Source of the DNA: Boswellia sacra
Lineage: Eukaryota; Streptophyta; Magnoliopsida; Sapindales; Burseraceae
Assembly (NCBI GenBank): GCA_013180625.2
Contig: SNVD02015884.1
Location: 1,054,001-1,118,000 of the forward strand
Length of the DNA: 64,000 nt
Reading direction: 5' to 3'
Position 1 is the stretch's first letter. Every line of letters starts with the position of its first letter. The notes beneath the pieces are model-generated. The model saw only the letters and a program-made list of their open reading frames with translations. It did no database searches and was not told the origin of the DNA. This document shows positions 62,034 to 64,000 of this stretch, in pieces. Position numbers and translations under genes: made by a program.

Positions 62034-64000
62034 GTAAACACTAGAGACTTGATTAAGAAAGTGAACGATTGTTTCTAGAATTTTGATGATGTGATATGAA
62101 TCGTGAGAACTATCATACATGTATTTTAAAATAAAAAAAGACAAGAGTACAATTATTAATTAATATTTGAAGAAATTTCCAGGCATTGACTTGACCTCAA
62201 AAGAAAGTGCTTAGTCGTCAAGGATTAGAAATCCTATCCCTGTAGCTCAAGTAAAATGAAACTTTGAACACTTTTTTAAACCACTTTATAAGGCTCCAAT
62301 TAGCCCTAATTAAGAAGTATTTTTTTAATCATAAAATATTTAATTTTCTTTACCTGTTTTTGTCATACTCTATAAAATAAATAAAGATGTGTATGTAATT
62401 ATAAGATATTATTTTACTAAATATTAAAAAATTTCTAAATATACACTTAAAAGTTTATAAAACTTTTAAGTGTATATTTAGAAATTTTTTAATATAAAAC
62501 TTTTTGTTATGTTTATAATTCATATTTAAAGCTTAACCTTAATTATGTGAGAAAAAAACTTAGGAAAAATAATGATTCTTAACGCTAAAAATGTTCCTCA
62601 GATATAATATTTTAATGATATTCACTATCTTTACTCTAATTAATACAATAAATCAAAAAGAAAGAGAAAAAAAAAATAATACATATTATTAAACCTTGCA
62701 AAGTGTTAAACATTATTGTTTATTAGGAATTTTTTGAATTCGCACCCTTATAATAACAATTAATTGATTTCTTTTTGCGAATGGTAAAAAAATAAATCAT
62801 ATAATTTATATTAAATTAAATAAATAAGGATTAAAAAAATTTCTATTTCTGTATAAAATAATAAAAATCAATTAATATATAGTATAATCTTATATTGTTG
62901 TACAGAAAGGTTTGCGCTGCTTCCTATGTAATGTTAAACTAAGAGTCAGCCGGCTCAAGATTTTGGAACTAAAGAATAGTAAAATTTGAAATTGGATTAT
63001 TTTTCTAAATAAGGGTATTAAATTATTAATGGGATATAAAATAAGGGGGTGTTCAAAAAAATAATCAAACTTTTAGGAGGGGCCCGGACGTTCAAAGCCA
63101 TGACGCTGGTCCGCTTATAGGAACCAGCAAATAGAAGTCTAGATCGACAAACTCTTGTTCACTTATTTGCGAAGTCAAGTCAACCAGCCAACTCTCTTGA
63201 TATGTTTAATAGATAACAGTTTTTGCCGCGTTGGATCAAAGGTTATTTTAATCTAAATATCAATAAGGGGATCTCTTTCTTTGACGTTTGCTAATGGTAA
63301 GCAAGTTGATTTCTATAAATAATTTAACCCATTTCCTGGAACTTTCATTGCCGCTTCAGATGAAGAATATGTGCAGCATCGTTGAATTAATAAGAGTATA
63401 ACTATTTTATAAATTATTTATATAAACTTTCTTATATAAATTGATGTTTTATGAATTGATTGAAAGAGTAAATTTTAAATTTTAATTATATTAATTAACA
63501 TAGATAATTTGATAATTATTCAATAATATCATATAGATTTATATATAGATTTATATGGATGAATAGCTTGTGAAAGTAGCACCACTACTCAGTTAATTAA
63601 ACAACCAGAGGACTGCATCCCTCTCGGTTTATTTTCATCTATTCTTCAGAAATGCTCCCGTTTTTTCAAGGCATTAGCTGGAATTAATATTAATATGAAC
63701 TTGGCATCGACTAACTATGGACATGTATCGGATAAACTACGATTATTATAGTTAGATATAACTGCAAATGAAATGACGATATCGGATCAATATCAGCCTT
63801 TGTGTTTTGCAATTTTCTCTGAATATTCAATGAAGTTTCACCGACCTTCTGTGATAACTTTTCTCAGTCAAAGAAATTTCTCTGCAGTATTCTGAGTTTG
63901 AGCTTTGCTCTGTGTGCGCGTCTCTCTCTCGTCTTTTTCTTTTTTTCTTGACTTGACGTTTTAATTGTATCTGACTGAGCATGTGATGTGAACAGTGAGT
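62034..64000. repeat. Segmental repeat copy B, right part
   Basis: 62130-64000 aligns with 20930-22870 with many small indels, ending in the same tgatgtgaacagtgagt segment. No gene seen. Continuation beyond the window would be expected to match 22.87 kb onward. Confidence 0.75.
62421..62495. repeat. Perfect 36-bp inverted repeat with 3-base loop
   Basis: Left arm 62421-62456, spacer ata, right arm 62460-62495, fully complementary and AT-rich. Copy A (near 21205) has only the left-arm sequence. Confidence 0.97.

Noticed and set aside
1..64000. CRISPR arrays, operons, tRNA or rRNA genes
   Set aside because: No regularly spaced repeats, no bacterial gene organisation and no cloverleaf or rRNA signature noticed; the tRNA-like words are retrotransposon primer sites.

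Overview
This is a eukaryotic, dicot-plant nuclear window. It is AT-rich and carries intron-containing TIR-NBS-LRR (TNL) immune-receptor genes, Ty1/copia retrotransposons primed by initiator tRNA-Met, a very long solo LTR and small TIR transposons. The TNL protein style suggests a woody rosid such as Citrus. That is inference from resemblance, not a search.

All receptor genes lie on the minus strand. TNL-1 (250-6193) has five exons that join in frame into a 983-residue receptor with TIR, NB-ARC, LRR and C-JID. A TIR-only gene or fragment (17893-18389) has lost everything downstream of its first intron. TNL-3 (34044-40097) is a segmental duplicate of TNL-1 with an extra LRR block, but the splice acceptor of its last exon is mutated. 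TNL-4 (41767-48276) is a broken composite: a TIR-NBS half with several disabling lesions, an unrelated insertion, then the NBS tail, LRR and a truncated C-JID of a second gene. A still older NBS relic lies near 32.6-33.2 kb. TNL-1 and TNL-3 share a 762-bp stretch that is identical base for base, covering the TIR exon and flanks, inside otherwise diverged duplicates. This is a strong local gene-conversion signal.

Between the receptors are two decayed copia elements (8943-14420 and 49756-54894), both minus strand, with LTRs, primer sites and target duplications still recognisable. A pair of tandem cyclophilin (membrane-anchored CYP21-type) pseudogenes lies at 24.4-31.0 kb, one carrying a 781-bp hAT-type MITE whose empty site survives in the other. 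A 3,437-bp solo LTR (57090-60526) has a perfect 5-bp target duplication, and a Harbinger-like element lies at 60750-62033. The rest is AT-rich sequence that recurs as upstream flanks of the TNL copies (about 14.4-17.2, 18.4-22.9, 40.2-41.6, 48.3-49.1 and 55.4-64.0 kb).

Functionally the window is a resistance-gene cluster evolving by duplication, conversion, exon loss and transposon insertion. I see one intact full-length receptor (TNL-1), one probably expressible but C-terminally compromised receptor (TNL-3) and one TIR-only unit. I found no clearly new molecular system. The most unusual items are the conversion tract, the TIR-only unit, a relic exon retained in intron 3 of the receptor copies, a perfect 36-bp palindrome, and a bZIP-site-like repeat array in a retrotransposon leader. 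Exon borders were placed by eye from GT/AG signals and paralogue comparison.
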